Assembly: GCA_003280085.1 (NCBI GenBank) | Contig: QCFY01000007.1 | Span: forward strand, 1 to 64,000 | Length of the DNA stretch: 64,000 nt | Origin: Prochlorococcus sp. AG-363-O06 | Lineage (GTDB): Bacteria; Cyanobacteriota; Cyanobacteriia; PCC-6307; Cyanobiaceae | Direction of reading: 5' to 3' | Part shown: in pieces, positions 55,571 to 64,000 of the stretch | Position numbering within the stretch: position 1 is the stretch's first letter | How the letters are laid out: every line of letters begins with the position of its first letter | Notes under the pieces: model-generated | What the model was told of the DNA's origin: nothing | The model's database searches: none | The model's input: only the letters and a program-made list of their open reading frames with translations | Made by a program: the position numbers and the translations under genes

Positions 55571-57265
55571 TTATGAGGCTGCTATGGGGAATCTCCAGCC
55601 GCTACCAAAGGCTTGATGACTTACTTTCAAAACTGGAGGAGATTGGCGACGTTTAAACTCTGCTTTTTTTATGAGCCTTTCTATTTTGAAGACTAAAGAA
55701 GGGTTTTGGCCTTCTTGTATTAGTTTCTCTGGATTTGTTCTCTTTTCTATGAGGGCTTTAAGGATGTGATCAAGCTGCTGGTAGTCCGGTAGGGAATCGC
55801 TATCTAATTGACCTTCTCGAAGCTCAGCGCTTGGAGGTTTGGTTCGGATTGATTCTCCTAGGAGTTCTTTGTCAGAAGAGAGCCCCCATGCTTCTAGACA
55901 GTCTTTGGAGGCCGGGCTGTCTATCCAGTTACATAGAGAGAACACGCACGTTTTATAAAGATCTCCAATTACGGCGAGGCCCCCATTCATATCTCCATAA
56001 AGTGTGCAATATCCAACAGCCAATTCTGATTTGTTTCCAGTTGAAAGTAACAAATGACTTTCTTGGTTCGCAATAGCCATAAGAATTACCCCTCTAATCC
56101 TTGATTGCAGGTTTTCTGCTGTTATACCTTCAGGCTGCTTATTCAATGGCTCCAAAAGTGCCGAATCAAAGCCTTTCATTAGCTCTGCAATGGGTATAGT
56201 ACTTGTTGAAATTGAGAGTCTTTTGGCGAGGTTAAGTGAGTCATTGATTGACCCAGTAGAACTCCAGGGAGAAGGCATCATCACCCCTTTTACATTGCTG
56301 CTGCCTAAGGCAGCAGCAGCAATAATGGCAACAAGTGAAGAGTCGATGCCTCCACTAAGGCCTATGATTGAGCTTTTGAAATTACATTTGCATGCGTAAT
56401 CCCGCACGCCTAAAACCAGTGCTTCAAATAGCTTCTCTGCCTGAGGTGCTTCTGATGATTTTTTTTGTTTAATTACATTGTCGGTATTCCATATTGTTAA
56501 TGCCTCTTTACAGGAAGGTAGTTTTAATACAAGGTCAGCATTGGCATTAAGTACGAAACTTGAGCCATCAAAAATTAACTCGTCATTACCACCTACTTGA
56601 TTGAGATAAATAAATGGACATCCAATACGCAATGCAGCCTTTGCCGCAATACTCTCTCTAAGAGTCTCTTTCTTATTACTAAATGGAGATGCAGACAAAT
56701 TAATCAGTAGATCAATCTCTTTGTCTAGAAACTTGGCAATTGGATCTGGACCAATTTGTCGTTGTTCTTGCAGCTCTTCATATACCCATATGTCCTCACA
56801 GATAGTTATCCCTAAGTGCCAACATTTTCCATGTATCTCTATTTCAAGTCTCCCACAAGAGTCTGAAGATCGGAAATATCGCTTGTCATCAAAAACATCG
56901 TAATTAGGCAAGAGTTGTTTTCGTGCAACGACCTTCCAACCAGTACTTTCTATTAATACTATTGAATTAAAAAGCTTAGGCAAATTAAGGTCCTCTGCTT
57001 CTTCTGCTATTCCAACTAGCACTTTGAGGCTAGGCATTTCTTGTTTGAGAAAGTTGCTTAGCGCATTGAGCACACTTTTTTGCCTATGGATCAGATTTTT
57101 ATTAAGGAGTAGGTCTCTTGGGGGATAACCCAAGAGAGATAACTCAGGCGTGAGGACTAGATCAGCTCCTTGATTGATTGCCTTGGTACAAGCCATATGG
57201 ATCTTGTCTAGGTTGCCATTTAGGTCACCGATTAAGGGATTTAATTGAGCTAGTGCAAGTTTCAT
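55571..57265 (-). CDS. nadE: Glutamine-dependent NAD synthetase
   Basis: Amidation of nicotinate adenine dinucleotide to NAD. 564 residues. The N-terminal carbon-nitrogen hydrolase domain (about 1-260) has Glu in TPELSLLGYPPRD, Lys in ARKQLLPNYDVF and Cys in GITICEDIWV, forming the glutaminase triad. The C-terminal synthetase has the PP-loop SGGIDSSL (about 305). It overlaps nadD by four bases (ATGA) and is last in the unit. Confidence 0.96.
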   Translation of the reverse strand: MKLALAQLNPLIGDLNGNLDKIHMACTKAINQGADLVLTPELSLLGYPPRDLLLNKNLIHRQKSVLNALSNFLKQEMPSLKVLVGIAEEAEDLNLPKLFNSIVLIESTGWKVVARKQLLPNYDVFDDKRYFRSSDSCGRLEIEIHGKCWHLGITICEDIWVYEELQEQRQIGPDPIAKFLDKEIDLLINLSASPFSNKKETLRESIAAKAALRIGCPFIYLNQVGGNDELIFDGSSFVLNANADLVLKLPSCKEALTIWNTDNVIKQKKSSEAPQAEKLFEALVLGVRDYACKCNFKSSIIGLSGGIDSSLVAIIAAAALGSSNVKGVMMPSPWSSTGSINDSLNLAKRLSISTSTIPIAELMKGFDSALLEPLNKQPEGITAENLQSRIRGVILMAIANQESHLLLSTGNKSELAVGYCTLYGDMNGGLAVIGDLYKTCVFSLCNWIDSPASKDCLEAWGLSSDKELLGESIRTKPPSAELREGQLDSDSLPDYQQLDHILKALIEKRTNPEKLIQEGQNPSLVFKIERLIKKAEFKRRQSPPVLKVSHQAFGSGWRFPIAAS

Positions 57266-57849
57266 TTTTTATTTCCACCAAGTCCATAAAGTTTTTGCTC
57301 TAGAAGTATTGGAAGAACAGATGAAGGTATTTGAGATCTTTCAGACTTTTTCCGTACATCTGAACTTGCTGTGCCAGGGATATTTAAAGGAAGTAAGGCT
57401 ACTTTGCCTCCCATTGCTTTAATACGTTTAATTTGTTCTTGCTGAACAGGCCAGCCTTCTCGCTCTGTAATCCCAACACTTATTTTTTGTAGAAAGACTT
57501 CAGCCTTTAACCATGTAGTGATTTGTCCAGTCAAATCACTACCAATGACAAAGACCAATTCATAATCAGGCCAATACTCAGTCGCTTTTTCAATAGTTCG
57601 AATCGTCCACGGACTGCTCAGTTCTTGCTTCAGCTCTACGTGGGGGATGCTTAGTGATTGAACAAGAGCCTCAAGTAATTGAAAACGCACTTCCAGAGGG
57701 GCACCATGTTTCTTTAAAGGGTTCTCACTGGCCCAAGTAACAACCTTGGGAAACAATTTACTTAAGCCTTCTAATAAATCTTTGTGACCATAAGTTGGTG
57801 GATCTGCGCTAGTTCCGAGCATTGCGATTGGGCCTTTAGGGGTCTTCAC
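57262..57849 (-). CDS. nadD: Nicotinate-nucleotide adenylyltransferase
   Basis: Adenylylates nicotinate mononucleotide, the step before NadE. 195 residues. The nucleotidyltransferase TxGH motif is in SADPPTYGHKDLL (His present, Thr in place of first His, an allowed family variant). The C-terminal TASSDVRKKSE corresponds to the ISSTxxR motif. GTG start overlaps the GTPase TGA (GTGA), so translation is likely coupled to it. Confidence 0.93.
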   Translation of the reverse strand: MKTPKGPIAMLGTSADPPTYGHKDLLEGLSKLFPKVVTWASENPLKKHGAPLEVRFQLLEALVQSLSIPHVELKQELSSPWTIRTIEKATEYWPDYELVFVIGSDLTGQITTWLKAEVFLQKISVGITEREGWPVQQEQIKRIKAMGGKVALLPLNIPGTASSDVRKKSERSQIPSSVLPILLEQKLYGLGGNKK

Positions 57850-59174
57850 GGGAGCAAAGATTGAAGTTTATGTTTTTGTGCAATGGTCGATTGTGGCCAG
57901 TTTCTTAACCACGAATTGCAGTCTGGATCTGTTAGTGAAAGCCTTTTAAGCATTGCACTAGGCTGCTGAATATATCCATGACTACCATTTAGTAGTGCTT
58001 TGGCTGCCAAACGACCTGTTAATTTTGTCGTATGCACTGCCACTGCTGCTTGAACTAATGCAATTGGAGCAGCTGGTGCTAGACTTAAACCGCTTGTGAA
58101 AGGAGATGCAAAGATAAGTAGTTGACGTAGAGCCCCAAGGGTAAATTGAACTCCTAATTGTGCACCACCAACAAATGAACTGTATATAGATAGCCTTTTT
58201 ATTAAATTCCTGGCAGATTTACTACCAATTTTTAGCCCATACAATTTACTTAGTTGCATAATAAGTGCTGTATCCATGGCTAGACATCCAGCAAGATCTA
58301 GTATTAAGAATGGGTTGATGGCTACACCGGAAGCTTTAAAGGTCGCAAATCGACCAATAAGAGTTTGTGCAGCTACTTTGCTGCGCTTAAGACGTCTACT
58401 TTTTAGTGAGTGATAGAAATTATCTGCTTGCCTCAAAGCATTTAATGCTAAAAGTAAATCACCTTCTCTTTGAATAAATTTGAATAAAGACTGTTTGAGT
58501 GGAGTAATTAAGGGCTCGCTAATTTGACTACGTACACGACCCGTTTCTTGTAACTTAACTTTTCGAGGAGCCGCTGCTACAGCTAGAATGTTTAAGTCAT
58601 GAGATTGATTTGGTAACCTATTGCGAATACTTTTAATTAGCTTTGTTTGTTCTTCTACAGACCACTGATCACAACGGTTTAAGATAATTAAAATGGGCTT
58701 GTCATTTTGAATAAGTTCTTTTATTGCATCTAGTTCAATTGAAGTTAGATCGCTATCAATCACAAAAAGAACTAAGTCTGATTTTAAGCATACCCTCCTT
58801 GCTAAATGACCTCGTGCAGCAGATGAGACTTCATCTATCCCTGGAGTATCTACTAGTTTTAGCTTTGTGATTTCCCCAATCTTTAGGTCCCAATCTATGG
58901 CTTTGATTTTTCTTGTGCATCCATGTGCAACATCAGTAGCAAAGCATTGCTTTTCTAATAATGCGTTAAGTAGGCTTGATTTGCCTACTCCTACACGCCC
59001 AAAGACGGCTATTCGTAGGCATTTAGTTTTCAACCTCTCAATTTGCTGATCTAATGCTTTTAATTCGCCAGCCAATAGGTTGCTTTCAATTTTTGTTAGT
59101 GTTAAGGCTTCTCTCCAGGCCGTAAGCATTATCAGGCAACGTTCTGGGGTGCTTGGGCTTGGGGAGGATTTCAT
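57846..59174 (-). CDS. Era/YcjF-like GTP-binding membrane protein (DUF697)
   Basis: A 442-residue P-loop GTPase. G1 is GRVGVGKSSLL (about 60), G3 DTPGID, and G4 NRCD in place of NKxD. The C-terminal half (about 280-440) is hydrophobic with several helices and resembles DUF697. Such proteins are membrane-associated with unclear roles. It lies between the CNNM gene (7-base gap) and nadD (4-base overlap). Confidence 0.85.
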   Translation of the reverse strand: MKSSPSPSTPERCLIMLTAWREALTLTKIESNLLAGELKALDQQIERLKTKCLRIAVFGRVGVGKSSLLNALLEKQCFATDVAHGCTRKIKAIDWDLKIGEITKLKLVDTPGIDEVSSAARGHLARRVCLKSDLVLFVIDSDLTSIELDAIKELIQNDKPILIILNRCDQWSVEEQTKLIKSIRNRLPNQSHDLNILAVAAAPRKVKLQETGRVRSQISEPLITPLKQSLFKFIQREGDLLLALNALRQADNFYHSLKSRRLKRSKVAAQTLIGRFATFKASGVAINPFLILDLAGCLAMDTALIMQLSKLYGLKIGSKSARNLIKRLSIYSSFVGGAQLGVQFTLGALRQLLIFASPFTSGLSLAPAAPIALVQAAVAVHTTKLTGRLAAKALLNGSHGYIQQPSAMLKRLSLTDPDCNSWLRNWPQSTIAQKHKLQSLLP

Positions 59175-59181
59175 GATCTCA

Positions 59182-60180
59182 TCAACGTAGTGCCTTTCTG
59201 CCCCATCCCGCTAGTACTGCTAAGACTGCTTCTGCACCAATAAGACCTACAAAACCTCCAAATTCATCAACAACAACCCTTACTCCTTTTTTGTTATTGC
59301 TAAAGCAGGTTAAAAGAAGATCTGCGCGAATCATTTCTGGAACAAATTCGACGACTTCACTTAGCTCTAAGGCAGTTAGCGATGAATGCCCCTGAAGGAG
59401 TGCGGTTAGGAGACGTTCCCGATTAGCCACACCAAGAACTTTGTCAACTTCTTCTCCAAGAACTACCCACCATTGTGAGTTGTTTGATAGCAAAATTGAC
59501 CTGAGATCTTTTAATGATGTCGACCCGTCTAGTGTTGGAGCTGCAACTCTTGGAGTCATAAGATCTCGTGCAGTAAGGTCGTTTAATTGAAATACTTTTG
59601 TGATCATTGCAGCTTCATCAGCTTCAATTTGTCCTTTCTGAGACCCTAGCCTTGCCAATTGCCTGATCTCTTCTTCGTCAGTGCTCAATTCATTTTCTGC
59701 ATTGATGACAGGGATCAATTTCTCTATCAATAGTAATAAGGGACGCATTAAAAGACTTAGCAAATGCAGTACTGGAGCACTTGCTAAAGCCACTTGTATC
59801 GCGAGTCGACTTCCGATTGATTTTGGGAGAATCTCACCTAGAAGGATCACTAGAAGAGTTAAACCGATTGAGAAAATTGGTAATGCAATTCCACTAATAC
59901 CTCTTTTTTCAAAGATGAATGCCGCATATCCTCCCAGCATCAGGCTGCCAAAAATGTTGAAGCCGTTATTAGCTATTACCAATACAGTTAATGTTCGTCC
60001 TAGCTTTTGTCTTAGCTTTGCCAATCTTTTTGCGGCTTTAAATGGCCTGGGCCGAGCTGCCAATTCATGAACGCGTAAAGGATTGACAGTCAGTAATGCT
60101 GCTTCTACGCCTGAGCACAAGGCTGAGCCGGTAATGACAACCAGGATTAGTAGCGCAAGTAGCAGGAGATCGGGACTCAT
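59182..60180 (-). CDS. CNNM/DUF21-CBS domain membrane protein
   Basis: A 332-residue protein. The DUF21 (CNNM) membrane domain has helices at about 4-24, 60-85, 95-115 and 125-150, followed by two CBS domains (about 200-320: TARDLMTPRV, VLGEEVDKVLGVANRERLLTAL). Related proteins (CorC/HlyC/CNNM) take part in magnesium or cobalt transport or resistance. It has no clear CorC_HlyC C-terminal domain. It heads the minus-strand CNNM-GTPase-nadD-nadE unit. Confidence 0.88.
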   Translation of the reverse strand: MSPDLLLLALLILVVITGSALCSGVEAALLTVNPLRVHELAARPRPFKAAKRLAKLRQKLGRTLTVLVIANNGFNIFGSLMLGGYAAFIFEKRGISGIALPIFSIGLTLLVILLGEILPKSIGSRLAIQVALASAPVLHLLSLLMRPLLLLIEKLIPVINAENELSTDEEEIRQLARLGSQKGQIEADEAAMITKVFQLNDLTARDLMTPRVAAPTLDGSTSLKDLRSILLSNNSQWWVVLGEEVDKVLGVANRERLLTALLQGHSSLTALELSEVVEFVPEMIRADLLLTCFSNNKKGVRVVVDEFGGFVGLIGAEAVLAVLAGWGRKALR

Positions 60181-60497
60181 GCTTTAGTCTTTAAATTGAT
60201 TGATAGAAGGAAGCTTCTCTCCATTCTTATCAATGGTTGGACTTGATAGGTAGGTCAATATTGAGGAAATTGATGCATATAAACATTTGAGTGAGTAAAT
60301 TTCCTGCTTTTTAAAAAGCTTTTTGAAGGTTTGAGAAAAACTCCAGAAATTGCATTTATTTTTTTTGAAGTCATAGCATTGAATTCATCTGGGATATAAG
60401 AGCTAGGGATTTTGCCAAAATTTACTATTAACTTGTCTTATGTCCAGCCACTAATTACAAGGATTGTCTAATGGTCATTTTCTTAACTCTTTGAATT
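60181..60497. other. Divergent intergenic region CNNM/pepP
   Basis: This 317-base AT-rich stretch holds the promoters for two divergent units. A candidate plus-strand promoter is TTGCCA near 60414 with a TCTTAT-like -10 about 18 bases on. Two overlapping AT-rich palindromes lie at 60306-60324. I see no ORF or RNA gene. Confidence 0.4.
60306..60324. repeat. Overlapping palindromes
   Basis: GCTTTTTAAAAAGC (60306-60319) and AAAAAGCTTTTT (60313-60324) are both perfect palindromes that share 7 bases. They lie midway between divergent genes and could be a protein-binding site or a hairpin. Such runs are also expected by chance in AT-rich DNA. Confidence 0.4.
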
Positions 60498-61817
60498 GTG
60501 CCTAACCCCAATACTTTTACGGCTCGTCGTGAACGCTTTATTAAGCAATTAGGTGCTAATGCAGCTGTTTTACCTGCAGCAAGCTTAGTTACTCATCACG
60601 CTGATTGCTATTACCCTTTTCGACAAGATAGTGATTTCTGGTATCTCACTGGTTTTGATGAGCCAGATGCAGTTGCGTTGTTTTTGCCGCATCGTCCAAA
60701 GGGTGAGCAATTTGTCCTCTTCGTGCTGCCAAAAAAATCCGATGAAGAGGTTTGGAATGGAGTGAGAATAGGTGTGGAAGGGGCTCAAATTGATTTTGGG
60801 GCTGACGTCGCCCACCCTGTAGAGCAGCTCTCTGAGCGACTAGATGAGTATTTGGCCGGGGCTAGTGGGATTGTTTTTCGTATTGGGAAGCATCCAAAGG
60901 TTGAGCCTTTAGTTCTGCAATCCTGGGCCAAGCAGCTTGAAAGATTCCCTAGAACTGGCTTTGGAGCACTTTCTTTGATTCCTCCATGTCCAATTCTTCA
61001 TGAGCTAAGGCTTAGAAAAGATTCTGAAGAAATCGAAAGAATGCGAGAAGCTGCGCAAATATCTGCACAAGCCCATGAACTGGCGCGAGGAGTTGCGCGG
61101 CCAGGCCTTAATGAATCGCAGATTCAGGCTTTAATCGAGAAGTACTTTCGTGATCAAGGTGCTCGTGGTCCTGCCTATGGCTCAATAGTGGCTGGAGGTG
61201 ATAATGCTTGTGTGTTGCATTACACCGCGAACAATTCTTCGTTGAAAGACGGAGATCTTTTGTTAATTGATGCTGGGTGCTCTTTGGTTGATTATTACAA
61301 CGGGGATATAACTCGAACTTTCCCTATAAATGGACGTTTCAGTGGCGAACAAAAGGCTCTTTATGAAATTGTTTTATCTGCTCAAAAAGCAGCAATTAAT
61401 TCAATACATCCTGGACAGAATGCAGAAGGTGTTCATTTAACGGCTCTAAGAGTTCTTGTCGAAGGTTTATTGGGACTTGGTCTGTTAAGAGGCTCAGTAG
61501 ATTCTTTGATTGAACAGGAGTCCTATAGGCATTTGTATATGCATCGGACTGGGCACTGGCTTGGCCTAGATGTTCATGATGTTGGGGCTTATAGGTTGGG
61601 TGAATATGAAGTCAGTTTGGAACCTGGGATGGTTCTAACAGTTGAACCGGGAATATATGTAAGTAAACGGCTCCCTGTACCAAGTGGCCAGCCTGAAATC
61701 GATGAGCGTTGGCAGGGTATAGGAATTAGGATTGAAGATGACGTATTAGTTACTCAAAAAGAATCTGAAGTGCTTAGTGCTGAAGCTCTTAAGTCAGTAG
61801 AGGCAATGGAGCATTAA
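60498..61817 (+). CDS. pepP: Xaa-Pro aminopeptidase
   Basis: Removes N-terminal residues preceding proline. 439 residues of the aminopeptidase P family. The N-terminal domain (about 1-170) contains the conserved DSDFWYLTGFDEPDAV. Metal ligands in the pita-bread domain are Asp in IDAGCSL and NGDITRTFP, His in MHRTGHWLGLDVHD, and Glu in VEPGIY and IRIEDDV. GTG start. Confidence 0.95.
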   Translation: MPNPNTFTARRERFIKQLGANAAVLPAASLVTHHADCYYPFRQDSDFWYLTGFDEPDAVALFLPHRPKGEQFVLFVLPKKSDEEVWNGVRIGVEGAQIDFGADVAHPVEQLSERLDEYLAGASGIVFRIGKHPKVEPLVLQSWAKQLERFPRTGFGALSLIPPCPILHELRLRKDSEEIERMREAAQISAQAHELARGVARPGLNESQIQALIEKYFRDQGARGPAYGSIVAGGDNACVLHYTANNSSLKDGDLLLIDAGCSLVDYYNGDITRTFPINGRFSGEQKALYEIVLSAQKAAINSIHPGQNAEGVHLTALRVLVEGLLGLGLLRGSVDSLIEQESYRHLYMHRTGHWLGLDVHDVGAYRLGEYEVSLEPGMVLTVEPGIYVSKRLPVPSGQPEIDERWQGIGIRIEDDVLVTQKESEVLSAEALKSVEAMEH

Positions 61818-61848
61818 ATTTTTATTTAAGAAGCTTCCTGAATGGATT

Positions 61849-61880
61849 TATAAATATATTGCTGTTGCAATATATTTATA
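61849..61880. terminator. 14-bp AT-rich hairpin between convergent pepP and HAD genes
   Basis: Perfect inverted repeat TATAAATATATTGC and GCAATATATTTATA around loop TGTT, abutting the HAD stop codon. No T run follows on the plus strand, so it is not a textbook terminator, but the position between converging genes suggests a bidirectional stop or 3'-end stabilising hairpin. Confidence 0.55.
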
Positions 61881-62669
61881 TTAAGAATATGTCAATGCAA
61901 ATTCTAGTACTTTTTCTGTTGTGGGGAGAATGACGTCTGCACCTGCCTCTTTTAACATTTTTTCGTAACCAACCCTTCTTTTTTTGTTCTCTTTGGTGTG
62001 CAGATGGGGTGGCGCTATCCCGATGCTTAGGAAGATTTGACCAGGATTCTTTTTCTTAGCTTTTTTTACTGTCAAAATATCAGCAATGGTGTCCCCAACA
62101 TAAATAACTGTAGGTACTCCTTCCCCAAGTTGAGTGCCTGCGAGTTTGCTTGCCAGAGTAATAAGTCCGTGGGGGTTTGGCTTGTCGGGAGCATCCCCCA
62201 TGGCTATTAGTGGTGGATGTAAAAGGTTTAACCGACTTTCTAGAACGTATTTTGCGGAAGAACGCTCTGCTCCACTAACAAAGCCCCATGAAAAACCCAT
62301 TTGACTAAGTTTTTCAAAGAAATCTTTTTTTACTATTAATGGTTCGTTTTGGATCAAACCTTTCCATTGTCGTGGGTCCCCATTTGGATCTCCTCCAAAA
62401 TAAAAGTCGTTAAAAACTTCTATTAATAGTTTTTGGCTTGGTTTTTCGTAATCAAGGTCCTTTTTGGAAGATTTTTTATGTCGATGAATAAGCTCCATGC
62501 TTAGTGCCCAGTCATTGTTCCAGCAGCCTTCAGCTTTTAATGCATCAATATTTTCAATAGTTGGTAGCCAATTAGTGAAGTGCTTAACAGTCTTTTGAAT
62601 TGCCACTCGATAGCTGCCTGAAACGTCTCTGACAATGCCATCTATGTCAAATAGGAGAAGGCCTCGCAA
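61881..62669 (-). CDS. HAD-superfamily phosphatase
   Basis: A 262-residue soluble hydrolase. Motif I is FDIDGIVRDV at residues 7-16 (nucleophile Asp and general acid Asp); GAERSS is motif II; DKPNPHG carries motif III Lys, and GDTIADI is motif IV. A small cap lies between motifs I and II. It is like a cyanobacterial family related to phosphoglycolate phosphatase, but the substrate is unknown. TTG start. It converges on pepP, with a hairpin between them. Confidence 0.85.
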   Translation of the reverse strand: MRGLLLFDIDGIVRDVSGSYRVAIQKTVKHFTNWLPTIENIDALKAEGCWNNDWALSMELIHRHKKSSKKDLDYEKPSQKLLIEVFNDFYFGGDPNGDPRQWKGLIQNEPLIVKKDFFEKLSQMGFSWGFVSGAERSSAKYVLESRLNLLHPPLIAMGDAPDKPNPHGLITLASKLAGTQLGEGVPTVIYVGDTIADILTVKKAKKKNPGQIFLSIGIAPPHLHTKENKKRRVGYEKMLKEAGADVILPTTEKVLEFALTYS

Positions 62670-62703
62670 CTTCTTAGAATAAATAGAGGGGAAGGGCTGT
62701 TAG

Positions 62704-63243
<540 letters not shown>

Positions 63244-63258
63244 CATACTTCTATTGAG

Positions 63259-63936
63259 TTATAGATTGTGAATATAGTTCGAATCAAAATTGAATTGATT
63301 TGCAGCTAATGTTGTTGCTTGGACATCAAATAGCTTCTGAGCAACTTCTGGGCTAATAGTAAATGTTCTTATTCCGTTGCTTGCCAAGTTCGTGAGATTA
63401 TCAATTTCTCTTATACTTGCTACAAGTATTTCGCAGCTACCTTTAATTCCAGAAAGTATTTTTTGCATGTAAATAACTTGATTTAAGCCATCACCATCGT
63501 GATCATCTATTCGACCTAAGTAAGGTGCAATATATTTAGCTCCGATAGCTTCTGCTAGTAAAACTTGTTGGGGTTTATAGCAGGCTGTAAATGTAACCAA
63601 AGCATTCTTTTTGATAAGTTTTTCTGCTACCTGACTGCCTAACCTGGTAATTGGAAGCTTTACAAAAATTTTGACTTGTTTTGTTTTGAGTTTGCTTAGT
63701 GATATCCCGTTGCATAAAAGCTCTTCGAAATTATTACCCCATGCCTGTAAATGTAATTCTTTGCATCCAAGTTTTCCTGCCTCATCTACAAGATTTTTTA
63801 AACTGGAAATTTCGCAAGGTTGATTAGCTTTTTTTAGAAGTGTCGGATTAGTTGTGATTCCTTTAAATATAGTTGAAGGGAGCCATTGTTCCCATTGCTT
63901 TGGGTCAGCACTGTCAAGAAGTAGATGAAGAGTCAA
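63259..63936 (-). CDS. Transaldolase-like (fructose-6-phosphate aldolase type) protein
   Basis: A 225-residue TIM barrel of the short transaldolase/FSA family. GITTNPTLL lies at about 26-34, the Schiff-base Lys is in FVKLPIT, and TFTACYKPQQ and APYLGRIDDHDGDG follow. This is shorter than the main transaldolase of the pentose phosphate pathway, so it may act on another sugar phosphate. TTG start overlaps the TGA of an upstream frame. Convergent with PSRP-3 by 15 bases. Confidence 0.85.
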   Translation of the reverse strand: MTLHLLLDSADPKQWEQWLPSTIFKGITTNPTLLKKANQPCEISSLKNLVDEAGKLGCKELHLQAWGNNFEELLCNGISLSKLKTKQVKIFVKLPITRLGSQVAEKLIKKNALVTFTACYKPQQVLLAEAIGAKYIAPYLGRIDDHDGDGLNQVIYMQKILSGIKGSCEILVASIREIDNLTNLASNGIRTFTISPEVAQKLFDVQATTLAANQFNFDSNYIHNL

Positions 63937-63998
63937 TCTTGCCTAGCTAGTGGTTTCCTAGAATTTAGTTGATATTTTATTGCCTTAATCGCCAGCTT
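63933..63998 (-). CDS. Possible 3' end of an upstream gene (partial)
   Basis: A minus-strand frame runs off the window and ends at TGA 63935-63933, overlapping the TTG of the transaldolase-like gene. It codes at least 21 residues ending in RKPLARQD, with no recognisable motif. The tight overlap suggests it is the C terminus of the preceding gene, but the next sequence is needed to tell. Confidence 0.35.
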   Translation of the reverse strand, partial: KLAIKAIKYQLNSRKPLARQD

Positions 63999-64000
63999 TC

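Overview
The window looks like a slice of core chromosome from a marine picocyanobacterium, most likely a low-light Prochlorococcus. The reasons are: RNA polymerase beta' split into rpoC1 and rpoC2; a cyanobacterial ATP synthase operon with both b and b' subunits and a gamma insertion; small Hli, Ycf35, Ycf65/PSRP-3 and Ccs1/CcdA genes shared with plastids; low GC by eye (roughly upper 30s percent); very tight spacing; many TTG and GTG starts; and a biotin operon carrying a BioK-type hydrolase. I cannot fix the strain. I saw no insertion sequence, phage gene, integrase, CRISPR array or rRNA, and only one tRNA gene.

Layout. 1-965: tRNA-Thr(CGU), a DUF3493 membrane protein, and a convergent membrane protein. 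997-6794 (minus): translation/transcription factor operon rimP-nusA-ylxR-infB. 7047-11554: htrA-type protease, rpiA, hisD, rpsT, tatD. 11838-22548 (plus): rpoB-rpoC1-rpoC2, a 50-residue Hli gene, and rlmN. 22590-29237: a sodium/solute symporter, a 41-residue membrane ORF, a HEAT-repeat protein, a DUF2997-Ycf35-ferredoxin-aldo/keto reductase run, convergent rsmG, then a J-domain protein and DUF3143. 29254-34078 (minus): biotin operon bioF-bioK-bioC-bioD-bioA. 34082-44057: Ski2-like helicase, fumC, purB, a TlyA-type methyltransferase, glnB (PII), queF, and System II cytochrome c maturation (ccdA, ccs1). 44154-46633: ftsW and a divergent methyltransferase with no normal start codon. 46917-52866 (plus): ATP synthase operon. 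52995-54341: a small protein and DUF3326. 54369-60180 (minus): alanine dehydrogenase, then a CNNM protein-GTPase-nadD-nadE operon. 60498-64000: pepP, a HAD phosphatase, a ribosomal PSRP-3 with a long N-terminal tail, and a short transaldolase-like protein.

How the genes fit together. Most genes are housekeeping: RNA synthesis and elongation (rpo, nusA), ribosome assembly and translation (rimP, infB, rpsT, rsmG, rlmN, TlyA, PSRP-3), ATP synthesis, cofactor supply (biotin, NAD, queuosine) and cytochrome c assembly. Several blocks are translationally coupled by 4-base overlaps (nusA/ylxR, hli/rlmN, bioF/bioK, bioC/bioD, GTPase/nadD, nadD/nadE). Two convergent pairs share the same TTAA for both stop codons.

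I found no clearly new multi-gene system. The best leads are the uncharacterised DUF2997-Ycf35-ferredoxin-AKR run with its small membrane and HEAT neighbours, the methyltransferase with an ATT start or frameshift, a PII protein with Phe at the T-loop Tyr51 position, the tailed PSRP-3, and several small ORFs that automated annotation can miss. Family assignments rest on motif recognition by eye; no database search was run.
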